A DNA stretch of 64,000 nucleotides from Ectobius pallidus (GCA_964059195.1 CAXKWD010000007.1:152045269-152109268); one strand, 5' to 3'. Counted from the stretch's first letter, positions 20,416-31,430 are shown. A program made the numbers and translations. The notes: generated by a model not told the origin, from the letters alone.

Positions 20416-21093
20416 TAGGGTTCGGATATTTATTATATGTCGTATTTTTATCCTGACCTCCATTCTCGCCATAAACACAAATTAAACATGAATTGCACAT
20501 TTATTATCCTAATCGGACCGTTTCTACCCAGTATTTTGCATATATAGTTATACTTTTTTCATTTTCATGATCTTGGTCATATTTCCGTCATATTTGTAAT
20601 TTAACGTCATATTTCAGTTATAAATTCGGTAAAAGAGCACAATATTGCAGTATGTGCACTAAATTGTTGAATTTAAATTTTTTCAGAGAAAGAGTCACAA
20701 ATATTTTGGTTTAACTATACTGAAATGTGAAGGGACAATAACAAGTAATAGCACAATTACTTCTTCCTCCTTGTTGTTAACTTCCAGTAGATATGTTTTT
20801 AAATATTTTCAATTCACATTTGCAGTGGTATCTGGAAACATTAACAGATTAGAAGTTCTTTACAAGTAAAACTGTAAATCACCTGTAAAATTGTAAAAAA
20901 GGGATTATCTGATTGAATTAATGTGATGTAATAATTTAGTGTCATTAAATGTTTTATATTAGAACATTAATTTTTAGAAAATACGTTCTTTTATAACGTC
21001 ATATTAGGGACTTTGGGTCATATTTAGTCATTTTTAAAGGTCATATTTGCAGTCATATTTTCCACTTTTTAGGGCATAAACATCCGAACCCTA
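20416..21093. mobile_element. hAT-like MITE with GTCATATTT repeats
   Basis: TAGGGTTCGGATATTTAT is inverted at the right (ATAAACATCCGAACCCTA). Flanks ATCATCAG (20408-20415) and ATCATCAA (21094-21101) match at 7 of 8 bases, although the left flank lies in a TCA run. GTCATATTT-type words recur at both ends. Non-coding. Confidence 0.75.
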
Positions 21094-21101
21094 ATCATCA
21101 A

Positions 21102-21799
21102 CATCATATTTTGGCTATGGCTTGCGGACCACTTTTGGGAATCGCTGTTCTAAACACAGTCGTGGTAGTTCAATGTGCTAACGCTAGGTGGAAGATGTTA
21201 GCTTCGTATCGTGGCGCCGTGCGGTGCATGTGGGAACTATGTGTTGAACAAATTACTTCGCGAATTACTTGTGAATTGATTGATGACCGTATTTTGCAAT
21301 AATTATAGCTCATTATTTAAATTTAAAAAGTTACCCATATGTTTCAATTATTTAATCTAATCGTTCGTACTTATCATGTATAATGTATTTCAATACTGCC
21401 TTTACAGAAGCCATGTTGAGCCTACTTGTCGTGCATCGTCTTCCCGGTATTTACGATTTGCGAGGCAAAGCATGTTCAAAGAGATGGATGTCTTTGTCAG
21501 GGATTTTTATTCGTATTGTGACGAATGGATTGATTGTTATACTAAGGTTTGTAAGCCATGAAATCATTCTAAGAAGGCATATATTACCAAGTTCGATGAA
21601 GGAAAACATTTTGTTTTCTGTGTAACTAAGCACACATTTTTTAGGTTAAGAAAAATTATTTAATAAATTAAAAACAAGTTCATTAATGGTTCTGTTTACC
21701 TTTCACAACCACATTATGTTGTTATTATTATCGACTTTTATCGACTTTCCGTTGGCATTCAGTCTTGCAAAATATTTCTATCTTAATTGTTCTTAATAA
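21102..21799. other. No recognised gene
   Basis: Several overlapping short frames (21111-21302, 21376-21625) are Cys-containing and look less biased than flanking AT-rich DNA. No start context, splice sites or domain could be matched. Confidence 0.3.
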
Positions 21800-22912
21800 G
21801 GGCCTCCTCACACTGGGACACTTGTGACGGTCACATATAGAGAAACATTACTTTGAATTGGAGTTTTCATACTGGAGCGGTGACCCAGCCAGTCACAGGT
21901 GACTCTGAGATGTCTACTCCGAACACATGTGACAGTCACTACCAGAGAAGCATTGCTTTTAATTGGAGCATTCACACCAGGACGCAAGAGATGGTCACAG
22001 ATTGCCTTCAGTGGACGTTCAGATTGCCAACACAGCAAGTTGTATATGAGGGCTATTTTTTTTTTTTTTTTTTTTCAAGGTTTGATCGGTCACGAAATGA
22101 AAACCACAGTTAAAATCATAACTGTTTTATTTGGAATATTTAGATACACCTTCCAGCTACTTCTCTACATAGTTTCCACTCCAGTTGAGAAATTTGTCGT
22201 TGCGTGGTACCAATGCAAACATGCCTTGAACAGTAGAGTCTCCTGCCAAGTGTAAAGTGAATGCTGCATTCGATTTCTGCATGCCGAGGACTGCAATGCA
22301 GCCGAAATTCATCTACGAATGAGTAATGTTTACGGTCAAACTTTAATGAATGACAGCAAAGTGTGGCAATGGTGCAGGAACTTTCAAGCAGGACGTACAG
22401 ATGTTCATGATGCAGGTGCCCAGGAAAGGAAGCGAGTGTGAACTGATGATCTTGTTCCGGAATTGTACACATTACTCATTCGTCGATGAATTGCACCCCT
22501 CAGAGTTGGTACCACACTACGACAAATGTCTCGATCAGAGCGGTGACTATGTAGAGAAGTAGCTGGAAGGTGTATCTAATTGTTCCAAATAAAACAGTTT
22601 TGATTTTCACTGTGGTTTTCGTTTTGCGACCAATCGAATCTTTAAAAAAAACAGTCCTCTGTATAATTCAGTTGTATAGTTGAGCTCAGAAAAACTAGTT
22701 ATCCAGCCATGAGTTTAGATTTTATTAATACTGAAGATTTTGTAAATGAAGTCTAATGTTGACTTGCCATTTGGGATGTCTAAAACAATGACAAATAGTT
22801 TTATCATGTAGCTACTATTGGCAATTGTAGCAGTAACCATCACAAGTGACCCACGTGTTTTCACTCCTAAACCCAATAACCATCACTTGTGTCCCAATGT
22901 GAAGAGGCACCA
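21800..22912. mobile_element. TIR element hosting a mariner copy
   Basis: GGCCTCCTCACACTGGGACA at the left matches, inverted, the right end (GTCCCAATGTGAAGAGGCACC, to about 22912). Subterminal TGTGACGGTCAC/GTGACAGTCAC words recur to the left, with CAAGTGACCCACGTG to the right. Interior non-coding apart from the mariner at 22047-22661. Superfamily uncertain. Confidence 0.65.
22047..22661 (+). pseudogene. Mariner-family remnant with long inverted arms
   Basis: Flanked by TATA on both sides. The plus-strand frame reads CIRFLHAEDCNAAEIHLRMS, then KVWQWCRNFQAGRTDVHDAG, the N-terminal DNA-binding region of mariner transposases. Near the right end is the C-terminal tail (VPHYDKCLDQSGDYVEK, stop). 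The catalytic core with the three acidic residues is deleted. The first 170 bases contain an inverted copy of the C-terminal end, making long hairpin arms. Non-autonomous and dead. Confidence 0.8.
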
Positions 22913-23302
22913 AGTTGATTCAACCAAGTGAACTTGATATCATACCATTATATACTCTCATTTTGCTGGTCAATAGAAAACATAGATGTAGTCAAATTGC
23001 CTTCAAATTGCCTTCAGTGGATCAGATGTTTTTCAAACCTTCACGACGTTTCGACGCAATCCTCTGGGTTTTCTGCAAATCATCTGAGGAAGGCCCGGCA
23101 GATCAGGTCAAAACGTCCTGAACGTTTGAGAAACACGTGTTCCACTGAAGGCAATTTTATTTTAATTTGGCTATATATATGTTAAATGGTGGAAATCAGG
23201 ACTAAATATTACAAGTTTAGAAAACACTAAGTTGAGAGTATGAAGTTGGTGGTGAAGAGGAAAGGTTATGAAGCTTGTCCATTTTCATCTCTCTTAAGGC
23301 CA
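22913..23302. repeat. Foldback-like repeat (22985-23162) and flanks
   Basis: ATTGCCTTCAGTGGATCAG near 23008 is inverted as CGTGTTCCACTGAAGGCAAT at 23138-23157. Inside, GACGTTTCGACGCAATCC and GGTCAAAACGTC bracket an ATCATCTGAGGAAGGCC segment. Such palindromic sequences are common in insect genomes; class unknown. Confidence 0.45.
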
Positions 23303-23435
23303 AAATTTTTTCCTAGCCTGTTTTTGAACACACTCAGATAATGTTCTTCCTGTAGAGTAAGCGACCATGTCTCACATCCATATAATACAACTGGCAAGAT
23401 AATAGTCTTATAAATTCTATTATATTTTACCTCCG
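23303..23435 (-). pseudogene. Non-LTR retrotransposon RT fragment, minus strand
   Basis: Minus-strand translation gives RIYKTIILPVVLYGCETWSL followed by TLQEEHYLSVFKNRL. This is the conserved block after the RT palm in the same lineage as 3244-4290 (there REEHNLSVFENWVLRK). The two are adjacent parts of a similar protein. The upstream minus frame is decayed. Confidence 0.8.
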
Positions 23436-23704
23436 GAAAATTTTACCCTGACAGGATCCATAAATCAAGTAAGTGTTTCTTAACATTATTTTTTACTGTG
23501 AGAGGTTGTCAACCTCACGCCAAACCCCCAAGCTGGAGGACCACCTCATTTCAACTGTCTGCGACTGCTTATTCAATATATGAATGGAATAGTTAACATA
23601 GAATGTTCTGTCCTTAGGTGCTGCTATATAGACTACATAGATTAAGAATTAAACATTCACCCATAATTTCAATTCGAGCAAGAGACTCGTATGTTGTAGG
23701 TAAA
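23436..23704. other. Repeat-like flank, no gene
   Basis: Around 23503-23580 a GC-richer segment (AACCTCACGCCAAACCCCCA, GACTGCTTATTCAATATATG) has the look of a truncated dispersed repeat, but no second copy is in this window. Confidence 0.25.
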
Positions 23705-24411
23705 GTTACCAGATGTCCGGATTTCAACAGACATATCCTGTTTTTTATATCTTTGTCTGGTGTCCAGTAACTTTTGTAGAAAATCAAATACTGTCCTGCT
23801 TTTTAATGCTACTGGAAATATTAATATAATTTTCATACGAAACAAGTTTTTACAAAAATGACGATTTACAGTTCATCCTAAATAGATTCTGAATCTACAT
23901 GTGACTGCATATAATCAAAATCCTTGATTCTTCATAAATCTAGTAGGTGGTTTTTCGATCACAAGGTGCAGAAGCACCTTTCAGTAATTGATTAGCATAC
24001 TTCTGGAACTTTTTTTCTTTAAGCATATGAGTTGCAGACTCACCTAGTGAATTTATTTAGTGTATATTTAAGATACTGTATCCTTTTAATATTATCAAAT
24101 TTTCAGTTTTTTTAAGATGTTAATGGGTGGTGGAAGTAGTAAACAAAAGTGCAGATTTTCTGAAAATTTGAAATTGGGTCATCAGAACGATACCAACAAC
24201 TAAAAAGTTAAAGTATATAACTTATTTTCATGATCTATACAGGCATAGATATATTAATATTATTTCTAATAGCCCAGTATTATTATAATGTTTAACAATT
24301 TACATTAACTTCATAAGCATTTTAACAATTTATGTCATATCTAGCTCTTTCTTGAAAAATCAGGCTGTTTAGAAGAAAAGGTCCTACTTTTCATTTGCAA
24401 TATCTGGTAAC
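23705..24411. mobile_element. TIR element, GGTTACCAGAT type
   Basis: GTTACCAGAT at 23705-23714 is perfectly inverted at 24402-24411 (ATCTGGTAAC). The adjacent bases (TGTCCGGATTT...) fit a widespread animal hAT-like terminus from memory. TTTGTCTGGTGTCCAG and AATCAGGCTGTTT are subterminal. Flanking duplication is not clear. Confidence 0.45.
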
Positions 24412-24554
24412 CCTTGTTATAGGCTCTAATCGTTTACATAATCTGTTACATCAGCATTTATTTTGTGCATAATAGCATTTTATTAATCTTGTGCTATTTT
24501 TTGTTATTCTTAATATTTAATAATTTCACCTAATGCAATGATTGTATATTTCAG
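24412..24554 (+). other. Intron end before host exon 2
   Basis: AT-rich with a T-rich tract and the acceptor ATTGTATATTTCAG ending at 24554. Confidence 0.6.
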
Positions 24555-24856
24555 GGACATGGAGTATATCCCACTCCAGGCACCTGAACGTAGGGCATGG
24601 CTCGTCAAGTCCATCGCCATCCAGTGCCTCAAACACAACTTCTTCCGCTACAACAACGAGTACCAACTCCAGGCAGCGCCGTAAATCTGGGGATGACATT
24701 CTGCATCAGAATAATAACCAAGCATCATCCCCATCTCGTAAGCCTGCTACCATACTAGATGCCTTCAGGCCTCGCTCAAAATCAGATGCTTCTCGCACCA
24801 AGAAGCCTTCCAGTACAGGAAGCACGATCATCTCACAGATGAAAAGTGCTATGCAG
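24555..24856 (+). CDS. SNF4Agamma: Host gene internal exon 2 (AMPK gamma-like N-terminal extension)
   Basis: The acceptor at 24554 and the donor CAG|GTATTA at 24856/24857 bound 302 bases. With the single base from the upstream exon this gives 101 codons ending in phase 0. The protein is Ser/Thr-rich and disordered (SSPSPSSASNTTSSATT), then basic: RQRRKSGDD, RKPATILDAFRPRSKSDAS and a conserved-looking end TIISQMKSAMQ. DAFRPRSKS parallels DMFRHRSHS in the next exon; both have basic residues before Ser, as in kinase or 14-3-3 sites (inferred). From memory similar segments precede the CBS domains in long insect AMPK gamma isoforms and, more loosely, in vertebrate PRKAG2. Another disordered adaptor protein is the alternative. 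Confidence 0.75.
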
Positions 24857-25034
24857 GTATTAACTTCTTATTTATTTCAGAAATAGTATTTTTTACTAGG
24901 CCCTACACACTCTCTAAAACAGCTGCCTCTCGGACTGGTAAAAAGCTGAAAAATTGCATTTTAGCAACCAATGCAGTTTTATCAGCCTATTATGCTCAAA
25001 TCGCCATGGCAATCTATAAATAAAATCCAGATGG
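24857..25034 (+). other. Start of second large intron
   Basis: Begins with the GT donor; no repeat end or frame recognised. Confidence 0.4.
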
Positions 25035-25110
25035 CATTAATAATAATAATAATAATACTATTTTATTGTCATGGAGCGGAGCTATAGACAACGTCATGAT
25101 GTATGTGTGT
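25035..25110 (-). repeat. LINE 3' tail, minus strand
   Basis: TAATAATAATAATAATACTA followed by TTTTATTGTCATGGAGCGG is the inverse of a tail like the one at 20125-20140 (GACAATAAAATTTTATTATT). Sequence to about 25500 may be its 3' UTR, but no coding match is seen. Confidence 0.45.
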
Positions 25111-26860
25111 GTACAGAGTTTACAATTAAATTAATAATAAAAAATGTAATAAATATATGCATTAATAAAAGCTTACCCTTACAATATGTACATAAGAAGG
25201 GTGAAGTTAAGTAATGATGTATTTACTAACACTAAAAACCTTCCTTATCCTAGTTAAATTAAGTTACTGTAAAATAGTAAAATTCCTACAATATGTACAT
25301 GTCAAGGTTAATATAGGCTATATGATTAGTAGTTAATTAAATCGATGGTCAAGTAACTAAAATTAAAACATACATTATCCTAACTAAGTTAAATTACCAT
25401 AAAAACAATAATATCAACACAGACAACATAAGACAATAAAAACTACAATACAGACAGAGTCCATGTGATTGTATATGTTACAATATAGCAGTGTTCGGTC
25501 CAAATTTGTCTTTATCATTAAAAAATTATTTTATTTCATTGACCAGTCACACCAACTTAACATGGATTGAAGCATATATTTGGTTTATAAAACAACAAAT
25601 TGAAGCCAAGAAGGTTGTTTATGATAATTAGAAACTTTACCAGCGCTTTTCACAAAACAAAGTAACCTACTTCATCATATAACAGATATAAGTCAACAAC
25701 TTTTCACATCTTGGTTCACAAGAGAAACATTGCTTACCATGGATGCATCAGCATTTAAATGCAATATATTCCTTCTCATAGTCTACTGCTGCCGTGATGT
25801 TGCTGGCAGCAGCTCCAATTCAATATTTGTGGCTTGGATTAAAATTTCCTCAGGATTATCATTCATATTTTCATAAGCTTTTCATAAATACTAGTTCGTA
25901 TACATTACTGTTTACAAAAAGTGACTCATGTATAATTCATCTATACCGCATTTTGTATTGGTACATACAGTTCATTGTTGTTCTGCAATTCAGGTGGCTG
26001 TGAGAATATGACATTAAAAAGTGGCTGACTACCTTTTATTATAATTAATTATACGGTACTTAGGTTTCATTTCATATAATTTAGAGAGCTTTTATTAAAA
26101 TAAATTGTATGCACCAAGTAGGCCTACGCAAAAAGTTTATCAGACTTATCCAGGGTTTCATCCGCTAAATCGTTATTTTGCGTACTTGATACATAAATAG
26201 CTATTACCACGAACCATTCATTTTTGCACTAAGTTAGCCATTCCCAACCTGTGGTTCCGTGAACCTCTGTGTGGCTGCAACAATAATCCATGGGGACCAC
26301 AGTGTTAATGTAAGATGCAAGTGCCTGCTTAAAAAAGCAAAATTTTATTGTACCCACACTTCATATACCGTAAGTTATCTTTATTTTAAATTTAGGAATT
26401 AAGTCTTCAGTGTTGTATAAATTACTTACAACTCTTAGATGGGACAAGTTAGCTACAGACTGTTAGTAATTCTTGGCTGAGAAATGACACGAAGTATCTT
26501 TATTGGTAGGCTACATAGTTCGTTAATGTATAACCAATTGCAAAGTGTAACACCATGATCCTATGGCAAGGATCCTGATCCCTTATCAAAGGAGAAATAG
26601 ACTAATTATTTTTTAGACTTCAGTGAGGAAAAAAAAACTATCTTTGATAAGCACTACAAAGATGATGCTAGTATGTAGACATATCTATGAAATGGGGAAC
26701 ATTTTAGTGTAAGAATCACTCTGCTAGCTTAATTGGAAGTGGAGATATGCTTGGTTTGTAAGCCTATATATTCTTCCCTTCTTAAAATGTGTTAGTTCCC
26801 ATGATTAATAATTTTAATAATAACAATAGTTTCTAGAACGTTTTTTGGGCAGATTAAAAT
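25111..26860. other. No recognised gene
   Basis: About 1.75 kb of AT-rich intron sequence. A 69-residue frame at 25794-26003 has no domain. No terminal repeats or RNA genes were found. Confidence 0.35.
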
Positions 26861-27469
26861 TACTTGCTTGAGATATCCCGTTCCCAGCTCTTAAACATTA
26901 CGATCTCCATAAGTAAATTGGTTTACAAAATATGGCAAGAAGATAATACGCGCCACAACCTGCTCCCCCTTCCATCAGCGCAGCCGCTTTCCCCGCCTGG
27001 CCGCTGCTCAACGCGAGTAATGCAGCTTAATATTTCACATTTAATAGAAAAATTACCCTTGCACCAACGCCAACATAATATTTCACTATTATAAAAAACA
27101 ATTATAAAAAAACATAGCCTATTTCACAATAAAAATGACCCTTGCACCATATATATAATATTTCACCACCGCTAGATGTCTACACTGTTTTAAGTTTCTC
27201 CCCACCCAAAACCCCTACTTTTCAGGCGGGTCCCGTTAGAGAGTTGGAGTGGGACTCTGTTTTGGTGTAGGCCTATGCTACCATTTCCCCCAAAATACTA
27301 TAGACAGAGTGTTCCTAGTACCCTTGTTGCACACAGTTGTTGTTATGATAAATAATTATCAGTTAGGTGATACTTTGCCTACACTTAACTGGGCCACCTT
27401 GAAAGTTAGTCTACGTGAGAAATACAGTTGCTATTGTTCTATTGTGAGTGTTTAGCTTTGTGAGTTATT
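26861..27469. other. No recognised gene; GC-richer patch
   Basis: 26945-27020 is GC-rich (CCGCTTTCCCCGCCTGGCCG). AATATTTCAC recurs three times with CCTTGCACCA (27030-27165). It precedes the weak first-exon candidate and could be promoter or repeat DNA. Confidence 0.3.
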
Positions 27470-27522
27470 GTGTGTTCGATGCAAGTTCAGGATTATGTTT
27501 TCATTCGCCATCTCCCTAAGAG
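27470..27522 (+). other. Candidate alternative first exon (weak)
   Basis: A short frame MCSMQVQDYVFIRHLPKR opens at 27470 (GTG; first ATG at 27479) and meets a donor-like AGAGGGTAGGTAAA near 27520. There is no downstream acceptor test, and phase with exon 3 is not established. Listed because it lies downstream of a GC-richer patch; chance is quite possible. Confidence 0.15.
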
Positions 27523-27705
27523 GGTAGGTAAATATTTCTCTCATTTTATGTATATTTGCACGTATAGTTATCAGTGGGGGTGGGTGGCAATTTTCAGAGG
27601 GTGTGCATTATTAGTCAATAATTTTTCTTTATTGAAGAATATCATGCATTTGATAGAATTTACTACCTCCCGTAATGAAAGTACATTTCACCTCAGCAAA
27701 GAATG

Positions 27706-27745
27706 TACAGGTAGGGAGAAAAAGCGGACAGACTCTTGTAGCAGA
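27706..27745. repeat. Terminal fragment of a TACAGGTAGGG MITE
   Basis: GTACAGGTAGGGAGAAAAAG followed by CGGACAGACTCTTGTAGC matches the left part of the element at 52645-52876. The inverse occurs at about 29100-29135. Confidence 0.4.
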
Positions 27746-27764
27746 AATAATATAATTTGTATTT

Positions 27765-27850
27765 TTTAATAATATTATAAAATATTGTATTTTATAATAT
27801 AATATATTTTATATTGTATTTTATAATATATTTTATAATAATATATTCTG
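27765..27850. repeat. AT-rich tandem palindromic repeat
   Basis: TTTTATAATATA and TATTATAAAATATTG words alternate for about 80 bases, with strong self-complementarity. Confidence 0.7.
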
Positions 27851-28229
27851 TTATTGATGACATAATAATAATAATTTATTATACCGCTCAGCATACAATG
27901 CAATAGGTAACGTCAATGAGCCATTAAAACAATATATCTATGTTCAGGTATTCCTGTACAGTGTAAAAATTATATCTTTTCAACATACATTTAATTCTAT
28001 TTTTAAAAATACTTGTATCTCTAATCTGTCTGAAAGATAACGGCAACTTATTATATAATTTTTTCCCAAGATACAAATTAGAATCAAGGGATTTCTGTAA
28101 ACGAAATTTAGGTAACACCATATTATTTCTTCCCCTTGTATCATAACTGTGTACATCAGAAAACAATACCTCATTCTTATTTTGATGGTGAACAAAATTC
28201 AAACGTGCAAATACATACAATGATGACAA

Positions 28230-28375
28230 AAGAATATTGCATAGGAGAGAAGTTCCATCTGGCGCTGTGAATTGAGCTCCGGCTTAGCTCAGTTGGTAGA
28301 GCATTGGCGCGAATAGCCAAAGGTCCTGGGTTCAAGTCCCAGTGCCGGAGGAATTTTTCTCCTATAATATTCTCA
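28230..28375 (+). mobile_element. Inverted-repeat element carrying a tRNA-like sequence
   Basis: GAATATTGCATAGGAG at the left and CTCCTATAATATTC at the right are imperfect inverses. A related copy (54963-55153) has ATATTATAGGAGAAAAATTC and its inverse more perfectly. Between them, TCTGGCGCTGTGAA and the tRNA-like segment are shared. Confidence 0.6.
28277..28350 (+). ncRNA. tRNA-like cloverleaf (probably SINE/pseudo-tRNA)
   Basis: Folds into a nearly complete cloverleaf: D stem GCTC/GAGC, anticodon stem TTGGC/GCCAA, T stem CTGGG/CCCAG with loop TTCAAGT, and an acceptor of six or seven pairs depending on register. A and B boxes (TAGCTCAGTTGG, GGTTCAAGTCC) are present. The anticodon loop GCGAATA lacks the near-universal T33, so decoding is unlikely. 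Best read as a pseudo-tRNA or SINE head inside the inverted-repeat element. Confidence 0.55.
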
Positions 28376-28590
28376 TGTAGTGTCCAACAGAGACAATAAT
28401 CTGTGGCTCATGAATGCTTATATATATCTGTCTTGAATGATGACAAAGTTAAAATTCCAAATTCCTGAAAAATTGGTCTACAATGTTGGCGAGAATCGCA
28501 ATTCTTTATTATTCTGATAGCCTCCTTTTGGAGCAAGAAAACCTGATTGTTATAAAACAATACGATTAGAAACCATATTCTGGGTTTCAA

Positions 28591-29234
28591 AATGGGCTAA
28601 GTTAACAGTCGACACCAGCAGCGTCGCCAGGAATTTTATTAAGGGTGGGCAAAATCAATTTCAGACCTCAATTTCAAATGATTAGGCTAAACACATTAAT
28701 ATTCACTTAGTAACCGGATCGTTATTTGAACCCAAGCTGAATTCGACAAGGCTACAAAGTTTTTTAAGTTAACAGAATACGCTCTTTTGACAATGGCCTT
28801 GGTGTGATATTATTATAAATACATAATATAGTTATAATTAGTTAATACTTGCTAAACTCATTATAAAGTAATTCTATTTTTTTTATTCTCCATGCTACAA
28901 CTGTAGGTTGACAAAGATTACCACAAATAAGTGAATCCATAAGGCAATCCAGAGAGGGGCACTTGCCTCCCCTTGCCCCCCCCCCCCATGCCAACGACCA
29001 TGGTCGACACTAGAACAAATTTCAATACATTCCCTGCTGTCCTGTGAATGCCACTAGGCATGCGCAGAGGCTCATTTCGGCAACTTAGATATTTTAATCG
29101 GTCCGCTTTTTTTTTCCCCCCCTACCTGTAGGCCTACATAAGAAAAATTTGTAATATCTGAAACTTTAGCAGAGAAAAGTAAAAAGAAAGAAAAAGAGTC
29201 TCAATTCATACCAACATTCAATCAACTCATATAC
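28591..29234. other. No recognised gene; C-runs and a MITE end
   Basis: Holds CAACTTAGATATTTTAATCG then TCCGCTTTTTTTTTCCCC at 29079-29131, the right end of the element seen complete at 52645-52876. C-run at 28976-28987. Confidence 0.35.
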
Positions 29235-30215
29235 ACTGACATAAAAAATTCTTAAAATATGTCAACATATCACAAAATGCACTGGCAATAATATTAATGA
29301 TAAGTTATGATTGTAGGCCTATGATTCACTGACATGTTTGTTTCAGGTTTATACGCTATGAATGAATTATATGCAATCTGAAATCAATGTTAGGACTTAC
29401 ATTAGATCTATTTGCTTTCATAGGAACGTTTAAACTGAAAAATACTCACATTACAATATAATGTAGATATCAGTACCACACATTTCGATAGAATGCACAA
29501 TATTATATCAATAGCAGATGCGTTTAATTATTCAACTGCTAGGTATGTTTTAAATTGTTTATTCATTTTGATAAGCATAAGTGAAGGAATAAGTGGGTTA
29601 AGAACAGAACGAAATTACAACGAATTCCTGCATTAAATTTAATTTACAAACATCTGACTGCATTGGAGTCAAGGCCCTCGATGATTAGTAACGCAGCTTG
29701 TAGTATAGTCATGGTTTCCCATTTAAAAAGAATGTTACCTTTAATTAATCATTACTCCAGTACCCGTCAACCGATTTGGTCCAATATAAATAGTTTTCAG
29801 CCATTCCACGGAAAGTGAGCCTGAAGTGTCCAGACCGTAACAACTTTTAATATTATTTTAAAATATATGTCATCATTGAAAAATTATGAAATTAATTTTC
29901 AGTACTAGTCTACTGAAGAACTAATCCTCAAAATTAATTTCATAATTTCATAATTAGTTCTTCAGTAGACTAGTACTGAAAATTAATTTCATAATTTTTC
30001 AGTGACGATATATTTAAAATTAATACGGTATTAAAAGGTTGTTACAGTCTGGACACTTCAGACTCACTTTCCATGGAATGGCTGTTTTCTTGCCATAAAC
30101 ATTATAAATGCTTAAACAAAGTTTCATGAATTATCATGCATACAGACATACTGACAGATATTCTCCTGTCTTCCACACAATCTCATAAAGTACCATTCTG
30201 GCACTTAATAACCGT
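29235..30215 (-). repeat. R1 long copy split by a foldback element
   Basis: Starts with the long-form block ATTCTTAAAATATGTCAACA, continues through AAACATCTGACTGCATTGGA and ACCTTTAATTAATCATTACT, and ends CCATTCTGGCACTTAATAA. The R1 word TAAATAGTTTTC|TTGCCATAAACATTATAAAT is broken by the insertion at 29799-30083. Confidence 0.75.
29799..30083. mobile_element. Foldback element with ~120-bp arms
   Basis: Begins AGCCATTCCACGGAAAGTGA and ends with its inverse (TCACTTTCCATGGAATGGCT). Arms extend through CTGAAGTGTCCAGACCGTAA and AGTACTAGTCTACTGAAGAA almost to the centre. GTTTTC borders both sides (29793-29798, 30084-30089), a probable 6-base duplication. The centre holds AAATTAATTTCATAATT repeated directly and inverted. 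Confidence 0.8.
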
Positions 30216-30364
30216 ATTACAACTGTGTACAGATGTTGTGATCCACTTAAATACAGTGGCTGTCGAGGAATTAGAATTGTGCTAAGAGTTTTCTCTTGAA
30301 CCATTACATTGCCATATTTTTGGTTTAGTCCTGGTGTTAGTGATAAGAGAATTGCTCAATTGTA
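30216..30364. other. Flank, no gene
   Basis: Nothing recognised. Confidence 0.3.
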
Positions 30365-31124
30365 CAGTAAAATACCAGTATAACAAACACCGGTATAACA
30401 AAATTTTCAGTATTACAAAATTATGTACTGGCCCCTTCTCTTTTTCCTATTTAATATGTGTTAAAACATTTCATTATAACAAATTAGAACTTTCAGTATA
30501 ACAAAATAAAATTTTGCTTATATGCCTGTATATAATTTTAGTTTTTCCGGCATATGCTGTGTAATATTGCCTCAGGGAGAGACATTAATGCTGAGTGTTG
30601 AATGCTAAATGGAAATAGCTTAAAGAAGAAATAATAAATGCTAACTGCTCAGAAAAGCTGGAGTGAAGTGCTAGATGACATAGAAAGAGAAGAGAACTGG
30701 AAGCTTTTGTGTGAAAAGTAAGATTGGCCTGCAAGAGTGAATCTTAATGACCATCTCAGTGTGGACTGTGATGTGATAGTGTAACAAGAAATCACAGATG
30801 ATGGAATTGTGGCAGACAATTTGAGTGATAGAAATCCACGTGATGATGAGGTTGAAGAGAGAGATCACAGAGATCAACAGAGTTTGACTCTTGTCCAGGC
30901 AACACATGGCACATAGTCTTCAAGATTTTCTTCTAACACAAAGCAATATACCAGATTCCATTTTAAATTCATGTGCTATTAAATTCATGTGGTAGTTATT
31001 TTGACTTTTTCAAAAAATAAAGTACAGAACATTGTACACCTGTAAAATTTCAGTATAACAAAATTTCACTACAACAAATTCATTTCTGAGGTTCCCTAAA
31101 TTTCGTTATACTGGTATTTTACTG
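30365..31124 (+). mobile_element. pogo/Tigger-like element with decayed transposase tail
   Basis: CAGTAAAATACCAGTATAAC at the left is inverted at the right (GTTATACTGGTATTTTACTG), with TA on each side. Interior plus-strand frames include LTAQKSWSEVLDDIEREENW and then DDGIVADNLSDRNP, resembling the acidic C-terminal region of Tigger-type transposases. Stops interrupt it and the catalytic core is absent. Confidence 0.8.
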
Positions 31125-31430
31125 TACCAGTATTTTCTATAGTATTTTGCCTTTATTCTGTATTTGTTCTGACGTAAAACCTTTCATTCTCTCATGTTTA
31201 GTGTCGTTTGTTTATCGTGAAGCTGTGTTGTATTGTATCAGTAGTGTTTAGAAGCAATAAAGTTTTTATATCTCTCTCATAACACAGCTGAATGCAATAT
31301 TAATTCTAGTTAATGTTTCAGACGTCCTTGTATTGTAACCACTTTCATAGTTTCTACTCTGGCTACTACCAGAACTAGTTTGTCTGTGTGTCTGTGTGGG
31401 TGTTTCATGTAAGTATGGAAGGAGTACGGT
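31125..31430. other. Flank, no gene
   Basis: T-rich; no feature recognised except the GAGTACGGT target copy at 31422-31430. Confidence 0.3.

Larger units (their letters stand above)
27865..28590 (-). pseudogene. Non-LTR retrotransposon C-terminus split by a tRNA-like element
   Basis: Minus-strand frame 27924-28229 reads DVHSYDTRGRNNMVLPKFRL, then KLYNKLPLSFRQI and YNFYTVQEYLN, the LINE ORF2 C-terminal tail. Farther upstream on the same strand, 28408-28590 gives LLQKEAIRIIKNCDSRQHCR and FQEFGILTL, the segment normally just before it (QK.A.RII.......C..IF...GILTL). The tRNA-like inverted-repeat element at 28230-28375 interrupts the two. A 3' tail with TTATTATTATTATG follows at the low-coordinate end. 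Confidence 0.8.

Noticed and set aside
22140..22472. Minus-strand 110-residue frame as a gene
   Set aside because: Lies antisense across the mariner hairpin; its end mirrors the inverted C-terminal arm.
23705..24411. 8-bp TSD for the GTTACCAGAT element
   Set aside because: Candidate flanks do not match well enough to claim a duplication.
28277..28350. Functional tRNA-Phe (GAA)
   Set aside because: The cloverleaf folds, but the anticodon loop lacks T33 and the sequence is embedded in an inverted-repeat element with a deleted second copy.
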